From contig CP022114.1 of NCBI GenBank assembly GCA_002211745.1, forward strand, positions 124,001-188,000: DNA of 64,000 bases. Reading direction: 5' to 3'. The notes under the pieces are model-generated. The model worked only from the letters and a program-made list of their open reading frames with translations, searched no databases and had not been told where the DNA came from. A program made the translations under genes and the position numbers. Source of the stretch: Kluyvera genomosp. 3. Lineage in GTDB: Bacteria > Pseudomonadota > Gammaproteobacteria > Enterobacterales > Enterobacteriaceae. Within the stretch, counting starts at the first letter, position 1; every line of letters starts with the position of its first letter. This document shows positions 9,358 to 22,845 of this stretch, in pieces.

Positions 9358-9515
9358 ATACCCCCTCACCCTAACCCTCTCCCGCGGGGAGAGGGGACCG
9401 ATAGTGCAGGTTGTGCGTTTGGTTTTCCCCTTACCAGGGAGGCGCTGGTCATACAGCGAGCACTTTGGATTTTCCCCCTCGCCCCTTTGGGGAGAGGGCC
9501 GGGGTGAGGGGGAAA
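9358..9515. repeat. Paired G-rich inverted repeats between yicI and yicH
   Basis: CCCTCACCCTAACCCTCTCCC with its own hairpin partner GGGGAGAGGGGA (about 9362-9398) and a second unit CCCCTTTGGGGAGAGGG...GGGGTGAGGGGG (about 9472-9513) form nested inverted repeats. This is a dispersed palindromic repeat common in enterobacteria. Sited between two convergent genes, it may act as a two-way terminator. Confidence 0.7.
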
Positions 9516-9530
9516 ACCCGCGCGACTACC

Positions 9531-11198
9531 TTATCTCGCCCCCAGCATCTGCTGGGTCACTTCCTGTTTCTCCATATTCACCGCATGCAACTGTCCATTC
9601 ACCGTCGGTTTTAGCGGTGCCTCTGCTTGTACATTTCCGCTTGCTGTAAGCTGAATATTCCCGTCGCCAGTAATCGGCAATGCCGGCCAGCCCCACTGCT
9701 GAAGCACGTTCAGCGGCACGCCGCGGCCGTTAAGCGTCACGCTGGTCTGGCGCTGCGACTGCTGTGAGATCGTGGCGGTGGCTTCCAGAATCCCTTTCTC
9801 GGTAAAGGCGCTCAGTTCGCTGATGTTGACCTGAGAGGCGTCAGCGTTCAGCGTCATGGACGGGCGGCGGACGTCAACGCGGTTAAAGGTCGCCGCCGCG
9901 CCGTTCAGCGTGGCGCTGCCGCCCCACACGCCCCACTGGCGGTTTTTGACCAGTTGCAGGTTGGCGCCGTAACCGTCCAGCGCGGTGATCTGCCACGGGA
10001 AGGCCGGGTCGATATCGATAATCAGGTTACGGCTGGCGCCGAATTTCTTCAGCGTGACGCTTTGTAGCCACGGCGGCAGTTGCTCCATCCACAGCGTTTT
10101 CCAGTTTTCCGGCAGCGTATACTCCAGCCCGGCGAAGACCGTGTCGTCCAGCACCAGGGCGTTAGTGTCGCGCAACCAGTTGCCGGAGCTGCGCACCATC
10201 CCGCCTTCCCAGCGCGAGGTGAACTGGCGTAGCGCAATGCCCTGTGGCGAGAATTCCGCGTTGAGAATCGGGTCGAGCAAATGCAGCGAGCCGTAGATAA
10301 ACTCGCTGGCGTTGAGCGACAATTTCCCGTCGCTGCTCTGCCAGCCGCCCTGGCTGAGCGTCAGGTTGCGCAAGTTCAGGTCCAGATCGGTGACCGCCCA
10401 GTCCGGCCCTGCAAACGCGCATCGGTCACGTCCAGTCGGCCAATCTGCAACGACGGTACGGTGGTCAGTGGGCAAGGAAGTCGAGCAGCGATTTATCGCT
10501 TTGCATGCGGATATCGTTGAGGCGCAGATTATCAACCACCCAGCTGCCGTCCGCGTTGCGGCGGGCATTGCCCGTCAGTGAGCCACGCGCCATATCCGCG
10601 CCGACGGTGGTCAGGGTGACTTCATCGTTATTGATATCACCTTCAATCAGCACGTTGGTGGCCGGTACGCCGTTCAGCGCCAGCGAGCCTGCGCTCATTT
10701 GAATTCGCGCTTTTTTGCCCAGCACGTTACCGGCTTCCGGCGCCCACGGCATCACGCCGCCGGAGACACGCTGCGCGCTCAGTTCCCAGCCGGTTTCCGG
10801 GCTGTTGAGCGCCATATTGCTCAGCTGTAGGCGGTCGGCGACAAACGGCAGCGGCGCGGTGGACGGCGACAGGTTGAGGGTCCCGTCCTGTAAAAGAATG
10901 GTATCAACATGCAGCGGATCGGTAATTTGTCGCGAGCTTAGACCAATATCCACCGTTTTCGCGACCAGGGTCGCGGGCTTGCCATCGCGGCCAAAGGTGA
11001 CGTTTTGCAGCAGGATATGCGACGGGACGAGAAACGGTGATCCATCGCATCGAACTTCACCTGCCAGCTGGTGTTGTCGCTGAGCCACTGGCTGATGTGG
11101 CGCGCGCCCCAGCGCGTTTGCAGTAGAAAGTAAAAGGCCAGAATCACCAGCAGCAGGGCGATCAGCAGCCAGATAATGAGCTTTCCAAGAAATTTCAT
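9531..11198 (-). CDS. yicH: AsmA-family inner-membrane protein YicH (frameshifted)
   Basis: AsmA-like protein, about 556 residues after repair, anchored by one N-terminal membrane segment (MKFLGKLIIWLLIALLLVILAFYFLL) with a large periplasmic beta-rich domain. This family (AsmA, TamB, YhdP relatives) is linked to phospholipid transport to the outer membrane; YicH itself has no firm role. Frame analysis indicates three single-base losses, near 11035, 10480 and 10425; one is in a G run (CCGGG read as CCGG). ATG at 11198 is chosen since it opens the membrane segment, rather than upstream in-frame starts. Convergent with yicI. Confidence 0.88.
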
Positions 11199-11321
11199 GA
11201 TCTTCCGTCCTGAGAAGGGCACATAAACCTGTTATGCATGATTTATGGGCAATCCTCAAGGCAGGAATCGTATTATTCGATGTCGGCGGCAGTGGCTAAG
11301 GTGCCACCGCCGCGAAGTGAA

Positions 11322-12711
11322 TTACTCTTTCTCTGGCGGGAAAACCAGGTTCAGAATGATGGCGGTGATGCCACCTGCGGCGATGCCGGAAGAAAGCAGG
11401 TTTTTCAGCCAGTCCGGCGCGAACTGCAGAATCTGCGGCTGCTGGGAAACGCCCAGGCCAACGGCCAGCGACAGCGCGATAATCAAAATGGCGCGGCGGT
11501 TCAGCGGCTCGCGGGAAACGATGCGCACGCCGGAGGCGGCGATGGTGCCGAACATCACCAGCGTTGCGCCGCCGAGGACCGGTTCCGGAATGTGCTGCAC
11601 GAAGCCGCTGACCGCCGGGAACAGGCCCAGCACGATCAGCATCAGCGCCACCACAAAGCCAACGTAGCGGCTGGCGACGCCGGTCAGCTGAATAACGCCG
11701 TTGTTCTGACCAAAGCAGGAGTTCGGGAAGGTGTTGAACACCGCGGAAACACAGGAGTTGAGGCCGTTTGCCAGCACGCCGCCCTTCAGGCGCTTCATAT
11801 ACACCGGGCCGGAGACCGGCTGCTCGGAAACGTCAGAAGTGGCGGTAATGTCGCCGATGGTTTCCAGCGAGGTGATCATAAACACCAGCATCAGCGGCAG
11901 CAGCAGGTTCCAGTCGATACCGAGGCCGTAGTACAGCGGCGTGGGGATCATAATCAGGCTGCTGTTGGTCGGCGCCGTGTTTTCCGGCAGCATGCCGAGG
12001 AACCAGGCAATCAGGTAACCCGCCGCCATGGCGATCACCAGCGACGCAATGCGCAGGTATGGGTTACGCTGGCGGTTAAGCAGAATAATAATGGCCAGCA
12101 CTACGCCTGCCAGCAGCAGGTTTTTCGGCGCGCCGAAGGTATTGTCGGCCATGGCCGCGTAGCCGCCGCCGATGGAAGTCAGGCCGACCTGAATCAGCGA
12201 CAGGCCGATAATCATCACCACCACACCGGAGACCAGCGGCGTAATCACGCGGCGCGCCAGGTGCAGCACGCGAGATAAGACCATCTCGGTGCAGCTTGCC
12301 AGCATCAGGGTGCCAAACAGCGCCGCCATCATCGTCGGCACGTCCGCGCCGCCGGTTTTCAACGCTGTGCCGCCCATAATCAGCGGCGCCACGAAGTTGA
12401 AGCTGGTGCCCTGAATCGACAGCAGGCCAGAGCCTACCGGGCCCAGGCTTTAATCTGAATGATCGATGCCACACCGGAAGCGAATAACGACATGCTGATA
12501 ATGTGCTGAGTATCCTCAGCCGGCAGGCCAAGGGCCTGGCAGATCAGCAGCGCGGGGTGATCACCGCGACAAACATCGCCAGCAGGTGCTGGAGTGCGGC
12601 GAAGAGGGTCTGCGGAAGCGGCGGACGGTCTTCCAGGCGGTAAATCAATTCGCTGGTTTGCTTATGCGCAATCGGTTGCGCATTGGCTTGTTCGAGTGTG
12701 TTAGAGGACAT
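11322..12711 (-). CDS. xanP: Xanthine permease XanP, NCS2 family (frameshifted)
   Basis: Proton-driven high-affinity xanthine transporter (formerly yicE) with about fourteen membrane segments. Repaired length 463 residues equals E. coli XanP. The substrate-site motif [17 protein letters not shown] and the [13 protein letters not shown] segment are intact. Two frameshifts near 12450 (GGGG read as GGG in AWGPVG) and 12556 (GG read as G in ITPALL) are repaired by one G each. It is transcribed away from gltS; the shared 283-base gap has both promoters. Confidence 0.95.
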
Positions 12712-12994
12712 CTCAGAGGCAATCCCGTGGTGGAAAAGTGGCGATTTTAGCGGACTTGTTGGTAAAAGCAAACGGTTGCTTTCGTAGGCGGCAAATTATT
12801 GCGGAAAATACCCCTGTGAAATGCGCGTGTTTAATCGCGTGCGTTAACGAAAATGCTGACAAATAATACCTTTTTCTATCACTTTAGCGCTTTTCATGAT
12901 TACACTTTGGGCCGATGCCTCACGAAGAGGCGATCTCGACATCGGAAAATTGTCGCGTGTGAATGGATCATGCGTTTAGTCAGGAGCTGTAATT
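12712..12994. promoter_or_regulatory. Divergent promoter region xanP/gltS
   Basis: A 283-base gap between divergent genes with no reading frame worth calling. CAGGAGCTG precedes the gltS ATG. I do not see a well-defined operator. Confidence 0.5.
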
Positions 12995-14195
12995 ATGTTT
13001 CATCTCGATACCTTATCGACGCTCGTTGCCGCAACGCTCGTATTGCTGCTGGGACGAAAGCTGGTCCAGAGCGTTTCCCTTCTCAAGAAATACACCATTC
13101 CCGAGCCCGTTGCGGGCGGCCTGCTGGTGGCGCTTGCGCTGCTGGTGTTGAAAAAGAGCCTGGGCTGGGAAATCGACTTTGATATGAGCCTGAAAGACCC
13201 GCTGATGCTGGCCTTCTTCGCGACCATTGGTTTGAACGCGAATATCGCCAGCCTGCGCGCGGGCGGAAAAGTGGTGGGCACATTCCTGATTGTTGTCGTC
13301 GGCCTGCTGCTGCTGCAAAACTCGCTGGGCATTGGGATGGCGAAGCTGCTGGGGCTTGACCCGATTATGGGCTGCTGGCCGGGTCGATCACGCTGTCGGC
13401 GGCCACGGTACCGGCGCGGCGTGGAGCAAGCTGTTTATCGAACGCTATGGCTTTACCCACGCAACGGAAGTTGCCATGGCCTGCGCAACCTTTGGTCTTG
13501 TGCTCGGCGGCCTGATTGGCGGGCCGGTCGCGCGCTATCTGGTGAAGCATTCATCGTCGCCAAACGGTACGCCGGACGATCAGGAAGTGCCTACCGCGTT
13601 TGAAAAGCCGGATGTTGGGCGCATGATCACGTCGCTGGTGCTGATTGAAACCATCGCCATGATCGCTATCTGTCTGACGGTGGGCAAAGTGATTGCGCAA
13701 CTGTTGGCGGGAACGGTACTGGAGCTGCCAACGTTTGTTTGCGTGCTGTTTGTTGGCGTTATTCTCAGTAACGGTATGGCGCTGCTTGGTTTTTACCGGG
13801 TATTCGACCGCGCGGTGTCGGTATTGGGTAACGTGTGCTTATCGTTATTCCTGGCGATGGCGTTGATGAGCCTGAAACTCTGGGAGCTTGCGGACCTGGC
13901 GCTGCCGATGATCGCGATTCTGGTTGTACAAACCGTGGCGATGGCGATGTATGCGATTTTCGTCACCTACCGTCTGATGGGGAAAAATTACGACGCGGCG
14001 GTGCTGGCGGCGGGTCACTGCGGTTTTGGTCTCGGCGCGACGCCGACGGCGATTGCCAACATGCAGGCGATTACCGAGCGTTTCGGGCCATCGCATATGG
14101 CGTTCCTGGTGGTGCCGATGGTGGGGGCGTTCTTTATTGATATCGTCAACGCGCTGGTGATTAAGCTGTTCCTGCTGCTGCCGATGTTTGGTTGA
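12995..14195 (+). CDS. gltS: Sodium/glutamate symporter (frameshifted)
   Basis: Na+-dependent glutamate carrier of the ESS family; two inverted five-helix repeats in the inner membrane. After repair 400 residues. The reentrant-loop motif is restored as SITLSGGHGTGAAWS, and the second as CGFGLGATPTAIANM. The two frameshifts near 13372 (GGCC read as GGC) and 13397 (GGG read as GG) both fall inside the first motif region. In E. coli recG lies convergent on the other side of gltS; here about 10.5 kb intervenes. Confidence 0.95.
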
Positions 14196-14204
14196 AATAA
14201 AAAT

Positions 14205-14231
14205 GCCGGAGCTTATCTCCGGCATTTTTTT
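14205..14231 (+). terminator. Intrinsic terminator of gltS
   Basis: GCCGGAG - CTTAT - CTCCGGC followed by ATTTTTTT. The A-rich left flank could allow it to work on the other strand too. Confidence 0.88.
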
Positions 14232-14261
14232 GCCTGATGGCGCTACGCTTATCAGGCCTAC
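14232..14261. repeat. REP element
   Basis: Single REP palindrome starting GCCTGATGGCGCTACGC and ending CAGGCCTAC. It sits at the junction of the gltS neighbourhood with the glpK block that is foreign to this location in E. coli. Confidence 0.9.
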
Positions 14262-14283
14262 AAACGGCGTCTCCGCTCGGTGC

Positions 14284-15811
<1,528 letters not shown>

Positions 15812-16657
15812 TTACAGCGAAGCATTGTGTTGATTCTGGCTGGAGGCCGCTTTCGGCGCTTCAACCTCGCAGGTGTCGCAGGGCAGGTGGCGACCGATCA
15901 GCTTGCGATAGCTGAACGCGCCCAGTGCTGCACCGACGATAGGTGCGCACAGCGGCACCAGGAAATACGGGATATCTTTGCCGCCGGTGAAGGCGACGTC
16001 GCCCCAGCCTGCCAGCCAGGCGAAGGCTTTCGGGCCGATATCACGCGCCGGGTTCATCGCAAACCCGGTCAGCGGGCCCATTGAGGCGCCGATAACGGCG
16101 ATCAGCAGGCCAATCAGCAGCGGTGCCAGCGGCCCGCGCGGAATGCCGTTACCATCGTCGGTCAGCGCCAGAATCACGCCCATCAGGATAGCGGTAATCA
16201 CCATTTCTACGCGAATGCCTGCACAAAATTGATATGCGGGTTCGGATAAGTTGAGAAAATACCCGCCAGTTCAAGACTTTCGACGCTGCCGCGCACCATA
16301 TTGTGCGTGTGTTCGAAGTCGATGAACAGGTTGTAGTAAAGTCCGTAGACCAGCGCGGCGGCGCAGAACGCCCCGGCAAACTGCGCAACGATGAACGGGA
16401 TGACCTTGCGGCCATCAAAGCAGGCAAACAGCCACAGCGCGATGGTGACTGCCGGGTTAAGGTGCGCGCCGGAAACCCGGCGGTCAGATAGATGGCCATC
16501 GCCACCCCAGACCCCAGATGATGCTGATTTCCCACTGGCCGAAGCTCGCACCCGCGACTTTCAGCGCCGCAACACACCCCACGCCGAAAAATATCAACAA
16601 CCCGGTACCGAGAAACTCTGCGATGCACTGGCCTTTTAACGTTGATGACTGGCTCAT
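15812..16657 (-). CDS. glpF: Glycerol facilitator, aquaglyceroporin (frameshifted)
   Basis: MIP-family channel for glycerol entry, about 282 residues after repair. Both pore motifs are present: HLNPAVT in the first half and GFAMNPARD in the second. It starts MSQSSTLKGQCIAEFLGTG. Three single-base losses are implied by the frames, near 16500, 16470-16440 and 16205. First gene of the glpFK operon. The 420 bases upstream toward zapB hold its promoter and a palindrome. Confidence 0.94.
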
Positions 16658-17323
<666 letters not shown>

Positions 17324-17529
17324 TTCCACCTCTCCCGGGCAATCATTATCGCCTGGGGAAGTTTTCCCTCCCGCTGATTTTCCCTGCTGAGTGAATTCGC
17401 GCATACCCGCGCATTGTCCGTTTTCGTATATTTCAAAACGGCATAATCAATCTTTTTTTATTCTTTAATCATCGTTTCGATTTCTGGCAGGCTAGCCTCA
17501 TTACAACACAACAGATAAGAGAGCGGGCG
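17324..17529. other. zapB-sbp junction region
   Basis: 206 noncoding bases. In E. coli zapB and sbp are at opposite ends of a block and not neighbours. No insertion sequence, REP or att-like repeat is visible at this join. A TAAGAGAGCGGGCG ribosome site precedes sbp. Confidence 0.5.
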
Positions 17530-18519
17530 ATGAACAAGTGGGGCGTAGGGTTAACTCTTTTGCTGGCTTCCACCAGCGTACTGGCTAAGGATATCCAATT
17601 ACTGAACGTGTCTTACGATCCGACGCGTGAACTGTACGAACAATACAACAAGGCGTTCAGCGCGCACTGGAAAAAAGAGACCGGTGATAACGTGGTGATT
17701 CGTCAATCTCACGGCGGCTCTGGCAAACAGGCCACTTCCGTGATCAACGGTATTGAAGCTGACGTCGTGACGCTGGCGCTGGCCTACGACGTGGATGCAA
17801 TTGCCGAGCGTGGCCGCATCGACAAAAACTGGATTAAACGCCTGCCGGATAACTCCGCGCCGTACACTTCCACCATCGTGTTCCTGGTCCGCAAAGGCAA
17901 CCCGAAACAGATTAAAGACTGGAGCGATCTGGTGAAACCGGGCGTTTCCGTCATTACCCCGAACCCGAAAAGCTCCGGCGGCGCACGCTGGAACTACCTG
18001 GCAGCCTGGGGCTACGCGCTGCACCACAACAACAACGATCAGGCCAAAGTGCAAGATTTCGTGAAAGCGCTGTATAAAAACGTCGAAGTTCTGGACTCCG
18101 GCGCCCGTGGCTCCACTAACACCTTCGTAGAACGCGGTATCGGCGATGTGCTGATTGCGTGGGAAAACGAAGCGCTGCTGGCGGCGAACGAACTGGGGAA
18201 AGACAAGTTTGAAATCGTCACCCCGAGCGAATCTATTCTCGCTGAGCCGACCGTCTCCGTGGTTGACAAAGTGGCTGAGAAAAAAGGCACCACCGCGGTG
18301 GCGGAAGCCTACCTGAAGTACCTCTACTCGCCGGAAGGCCAGGAAATTGCGGCGAAGAACTTCTATCGCCCGCGTGACCCGGATGTAGCGAAGAAGTATG
18401 AAAATGCGTTCCCGAAACTGAAGCTGTTCACCATTGATGATGAGTTCGGCGGCTGGACAAAAGCCCAGAAAGAACACTTCTCTAACGGCGGCACCTTCGA
18501 CCAGATTAGTAAGCGTTAA
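17530..18519 (+). CDS. sbp: Periplasmic sulfate-binding protein
   Basis: Intact 329-residue sulfate receptor for the CysUWA ABC importer. Residues 1-19 are the signal peptide (ending SVLA). The family signature [19 protein letters not shown] is present in parts: [11 protein letters not shown] and the [19 protein letters not shown] loop that binds the oxyanion. In E. coli it is in the CysB regulon. It is followed by a strong terminator and cdh in the same direction, as in E. coli. Confidence 0.97.
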   Translation: MNKWGVGLTLLLASTSVLAKDIQLLNVSYDPTRELYEQYNKAFSAHWKKETGDNVVIRQSHGGSGKQATSVINGIEADVVTLALAYDVDAIAERGRIDKNWIKRLPDNSAPYTSTIVFLVRKGNPKQIKDWSDLVKPGVSVITPNPKSSGGARWNYLAAWGYALHHNNNDQAKVQDFVKALYKNVEVLDSGARGSTNTFVERGIGDVLIAWENEALLAANELGKDKFEIVTPSESILAEPTVSVVDKVAEKKGTTAVAEAYLKYLYSPEGQEIAAKNFYRPRDPDVAKKYENAFPKLKLFTIDDEFGGWTKAQKEHFSNGGTFDQISKR

Positions 18520-18528
18520 TCTCCCTCT

Positions 18529-18560
18529 GACGCCCGGCAAATTTGTCGGGCGTTTTCTTT
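18529..18560 (+). terminator. Intrinsic terminator of sbp
   Basis: Hairpin CGCCCGGCAAATTTGTCGGGCG followed by TTTTCTTTT; arms are CGCCCG/CGGGCG with an AT-rich extension. Confidence 0.85.
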
Positions 18561-18610
18561 TAGTCATCAAAGTACGCTACTCTTCCCCTGTTTTTTTCTG
18601 GGGAGACAAC

Positions 18611-19364
18611 ATGAAAAGGTTAAAATACCTGCTGATCGCGCTGCTGGTGATGGTGATAGCAGCAGGTGCTGGCGGTTGGTACTGGCTGCATTCGGGCAAC
18701 TCGAATGCGCTGCGTCAGATTGTGTTACAGCAGTGTGTGCCGAACCAATTGCAGCATCGGACCCTGCGCCGTGCGCAGACGTGAACCCGAAAGGCGGCTA
18801 TGTGCTGTTTAAGGACCGCAACGGCCCATTGCAATACTTGCTGATGCCAACCTACCGTATCAATGGGACTGAAAGCCCGCTGTTGTTAGACCCACTGACG
18901 CCAAACTTCTTCTGGCAGGCGTGGCAGCGTCGCATGATCATGAGCGACAAACGGGTTCAGAGGTGCCGGATAGCGCCATCTCCCTGACCATCAACTCCCG
19001 TACCGGGCGGACACAGAACCACTTCCACATCCATATTTCCTGCCTGCGCAAAGATGTACGCGAGCAGTTGGATGGCGATCTTGCGGCGATTAGCAGCCGC
19101 TGGCTACCGCTGCCTGGTGGGTTGATGGGACATGAATATCTGGCGCGTCGCGTCACTGAAAATGAGCTGGCGCAGCGTAGCCCGTTCCTGATGCTGGCGG
19201 AAGAAGTGCCGGAAGCGCGCGAGCATATGGGGCGCTTTGCGCTGGCGCTGGTGAAGCAAAGTGATGACTCGCTGTTGCTGCTGGCGACCGAGCGAAACCT
19301 GCTGACGCTGAACCGAGCTTCTGCCGAGGAAATTCAGGATCATCGCTGCGAGATTCTGCAATAA
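18611..19364 (+). CDS. cdh: CDP-diacylglycerol pyrophosphatase (frameshifted)
   Basis: Membrane-anchored enzyme cleaving CDP-diacylglycerol to phosphatidate and CMP. It has an N-terminal membrane segment ([21 protein letters not shown]) and the histidine-triad-like HFHIHISC motif. Repair of two frameshifts near 18755 and 18955 gives 251 residues, the same as E. coli Cdh. ATG at 18611 follows GGGGAGACAAC. Neighbours sbp upstream and, unlike E. coli, an anion transporter gene downstream. Confidence 0.93.
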
Positions 19365-19437
19365 CCCTACCTAATCTGGCGTTTACCTGTCTGGCCTGTC
19401 GTCGTATTCTTGCTGAAAAAAACGACAGGAGACAGGT

Positions 19438-20739
19438 ATGTCGCTCTGGTTTTCTCATCCTCTGTTCCTTCCCTCACTCATTGTTGGCGTCACTATCCTG
19501 CTATGGGCCACCTCGTTGCTACCGGAGTTCATTACCGCGTTGCTGTTCTTTGCGGCGGCGATGACGGCGAAAATCGCGCCGCCGGATGTTATTTTCGGTG
19601 GTTTTGCCTCCTCGGCGTTCTGGCTGGTATTCAGCGGTTTTGTGCTCGGGTTGCTATTCGCAAGACGGGGCTGGCCGATCGTGCCGCGCGAGCGCTGTCG
19701 GCAAGGCTGACGAATTCCTGGACGTTGATGGTCGCCAGCGTGGTGCTACTGAGCTATGCACTGGCGTTCGTGATGCCCTCAAACATGGGCGTATTGCGCT
19801 GCTGATGCCGATTGTGGCGGCAATGGCGAAACGCGCGGGCATTGAGGACGGCACCCGCGGATGGTACGGGCTGGCACTGGCGGTGGGTTTCGGCACCTTC
19901 CAGCTTTCCGCCACTATTTTGCCCGCCAACGTGCCCAATCTGGTGATGAGCGGGGCAGCGGAAGGGGCTTACGGCATTCATCTGAACTATCTCCCGTATC
20001 TGCTGCTGCACACACTGGTGCTGGGTTGGCTGAAAGGCGCAGCGCTGATTGTGCTTATCTGCTGGCTGTTCCCTGGCAAACCGCATCCGCCGCGCGAACT
20101 TGAGCCATTGCCGCCGATGAGCGGTGATGAGAAGCGCCTGGCGTGGCTGCTGGCGGTGGTGCTCACGCTGTGGGTGACCGAGAGCTGGCACGGTATAGGG
20201 CCGGCCTGGACGGGGCTGGTGGCCGCAGTCGTCACGCTGCTGCCGCGCGTTGGGTTTATTACCGGTGAAGAGTTTGCCAGCGGGGTGAATATTCGCACCT
20301 GTATCTACGTTGCCGGAATTCTCGGACTGGCGATTACCGTCACTCAGACGGGCATAGGCGCGGTGGTGGGCAACGCGCTGTTGCACATCATGCCGCTGAA
20401 TGAAGATGCGCCGTTTACCAGCTTCCTCGCCTTGACCGGCATTACCAGCGCGTTGAACTTCATTATGACTGCCAACGGCGTTCCGGCGCTGTATACCACT
20501 TTTGCCCAGAGCTTCTCGGACGCAACTGGCTTCCCGCTGCTGAGCGTGATTATGATTCAGGTGCTGGGCTATTCCACGCCGCTGCTGCCGTATCAGGCCT
20601 CACCGATCGTGGTGGCGATGGCGTTAGGGAAGGTGCCTGCGCGCGCGGGATGCTGCTGTGTCTGGCGCTGGCGGCGGTGAGCTATCTGCTGCTGTTGCCG
20701 TTGGACTATGCGTGGTATCAGGTGCTGGGGAAATTATGA
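19438..20739 (+). CDS. SLC13/DASS anion transporter (frameshifted)
   Basis: Polytopic inner-membrane protein, about 434 residues after repair, of the divalent-anion:sodium symporter group. Features include the opening helices LPSLIVGVTILLWATSLLPE, the FASSAFWLVFSGFVLG segment, the second-half signature MPSNMGRIALLMPI (restored) and SALNFIMTANGVPALYTTFAQ, matching the pseudo-symmetric SNT-type loops. Frameshifts lie near 19655, 19790 and 20650. An ATG with GACAGGAGACAGGT upstream sets the start. Substrate is not predictable. E. coli K-12 has no such gene between cdh and tpiA. Confidence 0.85.
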
Positions 20740-20757
20740 GTTGTCTCTAAAACAACA

Positions 20758-20777
20758 AACCGGCCATAGGGCCGGTT
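20758..20777 (-). terminator. Terminator hairpin downstream of tpiA
   Basis: AACCGGCC - ATAG - GGCCGGTT hairpin between the convergent transporter gene and tpiA, followed on the minus strand by TTGTTGTTTTAG. Probably serves tpiA; may serve both. Confidence 0.72.
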
Positions 20778-20833
20778 ATCACACGTACGCCGTCATTCGG
20801 CGAAAACCTGGCACGATGGCCAGGTTCAATGTC

Positions 20834-21601
20834 TTACGCGTTTTTAGCTGCTTCTGCTGCTTTAACGATTACCGCGAAAGCGTCAGCTTTCAGGGATGCG
20901 CCGCCAACCAGCGCGCCGTCGATGTCCGGCTGGGTGAACAGCTCTGCTGCGTTGCCTGCGTTTACGGAACCGCCGTACTGGATGATAACCTGTTCAGCGA
21001 TTTTCGCGTCAGCTTTAGCAATGTGGTCACGGATGAATTTGTGAACCGCCTGAGCCTGAGCAGGAGTTGCAGATTTACCGGTACCGATCGCCCATACTGG
21101 TTCGTAAGCGATAACCGCGCCTTCGAAGGCTGCCGCGCCCTGAGTTTTCAGAACGGCGTCGATCTGACGTGCACACACTTCTTCAGTTTTGCCCGCTTCG
21201 TTTTCTGCTTCGGTTTCACCGATGCACAGAACCGGAATCAGACCCTGCTCTTTCAGCACGGCGAATTTTTTGGCGATCAGCTCGTCAGATTCTTTGTGGT
21301 AGGTACGACGCTCGGAGTGGCCGATGATGATGTAGGTTGCGCCAACGTCTTTCAGCATTTCAGCGGAGGTTTCACCGGTGAATGCGCCAGACAGGTTCAG
21401 GTCAACGTTCTGCGCGCCCAGGTTGATGTGGCTGCCCGCCGCGGCGTGTTTAGCCATATCGATATACATTTCCGGCGGAGCGATAGCCACGCCGCAGCCT
21501 GCCACGCCAGCCAGCTCTTTACGCAGGTTAGCAATCAGCTCGTTTACCATGTGGCGGCTGCCGTTCAGTTTCCAGTTACCCATCACTAAAGGATGTCGCA
21601 T
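20834..21601 (-). CDS. tpiA: Triosephosphate isomerase
   Basis: Intact 255-residue glycolytic enzyme interconverting dihydroxyacetone phosphate and glyceraldehyde 3-phosphate. Catalytic residues are clear: NWKLNG (Lys), IGHSERR (His) and [12 protein letters not shown] (Glu). The phosphate loop and GGSVNAGNA near the C-terminus are conserved. Upstream GGAGAATCGAA carries the ribosome site. It fits functionally with the glycerol genes in the same block. Confidence 0.98.
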   Translation of the reverse strand: MRHPLVMGNWKLNGSRHMVNELIANLRKELAGVAGCGVAIAPPEMYIDMAKHAAAGSHINLGAQNVDLNLSGAFTGETSAEMLKDVGATYIIIGHSERRTYHKESDELIAKKFAVLKEQGLIPVLCIGETEAENEAGKTEEVCARQIDAVLKTQGAAAFEGAVIAYEPVWAIGTGKSATPAQAQAVHKFIRDHIAKADAKIAEQVIIQYGGSVNAGNAAELFTQPDIDGALVGGASLKADAFAVIVKAAEAAKNA

Positions 21602-21709
21602 TTCGATTCTCCACGCTTGTCAGCGAATTAAGGAATATGGCCACCCGTCAGGGCAGCATGGTCTGTGAAACAGTATAGAGATTGAAAGGCATGAAGGCTT
21701 TGCTTTTTA

Positions 21710-22304
21710 TCATTTATTCTCCCTTCAAGATTTTCAGATAGCGCCAGCTTAATCGGTTCAACGGCGAAGGTCAGCCCTTTTTCGCCGTTATCTGCGACAA
21801 CATAGCGCACCGCGCCTTCGGTACTGGCGAAGTAATGTTTGCCTTTTCCTTGTGCCAGCAGCTTTTGTAATTTCTGCTGGCTTTGCGGTTTGGTCAGCGT
21901 GGGAATTACCGCACGCATCAGGGCGCTCATGTACTCCTGCGCCTTGGCTTTTGCCGCTTTCTGCTCCGGCCCTTGAATCGGCAGCCAGGTAATTTGAATC
22001 GACTTAATCTTCAGCGTGCCGCGCTCCAGCGCCGTCGAGGCGTAGAGGTTTTCATTTATCTTGCTGGCGGCACGGGTAATGGTGAGCTGATCGCGGCTGG
22101 AGGTAATCGAGCGGAACTCGCCGAGCGGCAGGCTGGGATTTTCAGTATTGAACTTTTCCCTAAACTGGCTGATGGAGAGATCAAACGCCGGGCGCCAGTG
22201 AGCAGGTATGGGGCAACGGCTGCAGGCGTTTCCGCTGACAGTACGGCCTGACTAACACTCAGCGAGATGAGCCCTGCCAGACAGAGCGTTATCCATTGTT
22301 TCAT
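21710..22304 (-). CDS. yiiQ: DUF1454 periplasmic protein YiiQ (frameshifted)
   Basis: Secreted protein of unknown function. Signal peptide residues 1-23 (MKQWITLCLAGLISLSVSQAVLS), then the DUF1454 region with SKINENLYASTALERGT- and IKSIQITWLPIQGPEQKAA-like stretches. The frame breaks near 22160 and near 21728; adding one G at the latter (GGGG read as GGG) puts the stop right after LEGENK, as in E. coli, giving 198 residues. Next to tpiA as in E. coli. Confidence 0.85.
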
Positions 22305-22414
22305 ACCAATCGTCCTCCTCTTTTCAGATGACGATTAAAACGGGAACGGCCCGGTTGTCAAAATGTGCCCACTTCAGGTTAAACTACGCGGCACAACGAC
22401 AAAGGAAAGAGTAC

Positions 22415-22845
22415 ATGACTCTACAGCAATGGTTATTTTCCATTAAAGGGCGTATTGGACGCCGTGACTTCTGGATCTGGATTGCCATCTGGGCCGTGAC
22501 GATGGTCGCGCTGTTCAGCCTTGCGGGCGGCGGGCTCGTCGACTTACAAACCGCGGCGTTTATGTTGGTGTGTCTACTATGGCCAACGGCGGCAGTGACC
22601 ATCAAACGTCTGCATGACCGGGGAAATCAGGCCTCTGGGCGCTGCTGATGGTGCTGGCGTGGATGCTGCTGGCGGGCAACTGGTCCATGCTACCCGGCGT
22701 ATGGCAGTGGGGCGTTGGGCGCTTTGTTCCGACGCTGATTATCGTCATGATGCTGATCGATCTGGGCGCGTTTGTCGGCACCCAGGGCGAAAATAAATAC
22801 GGTAAAGATACCCAGGCCGTGAAGTATCGCGCCGATCACCAGTAG
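22415..22845 (+). CDS. yiiR: DUF805 inner-membrane protein YiiR (frameshifted)
   Basis: Small polytopic inner-membrane protein, 143 residues after repair, of unknown function. The N-terminus MTLQQWLFSIKGRIGRRDFWIW is the DUF805 signature (GRxxRxxFW); four hydrophobic segments follow, with IKRLHDRG before the break near 22625. Diverges from yiiQ. Its last ten bases overlap the end of fpr on the other strand. E. coli yiiS and uspD, which lie between yiiR and fpr there, are missing. Confidence 0.86.

Noticed and set aside
11238-12278. 346-codon plus-strand frame over xanP
   Set aside because: Antisense shadow of xanP with Gln/His/Arg-rich composition and no family signature.
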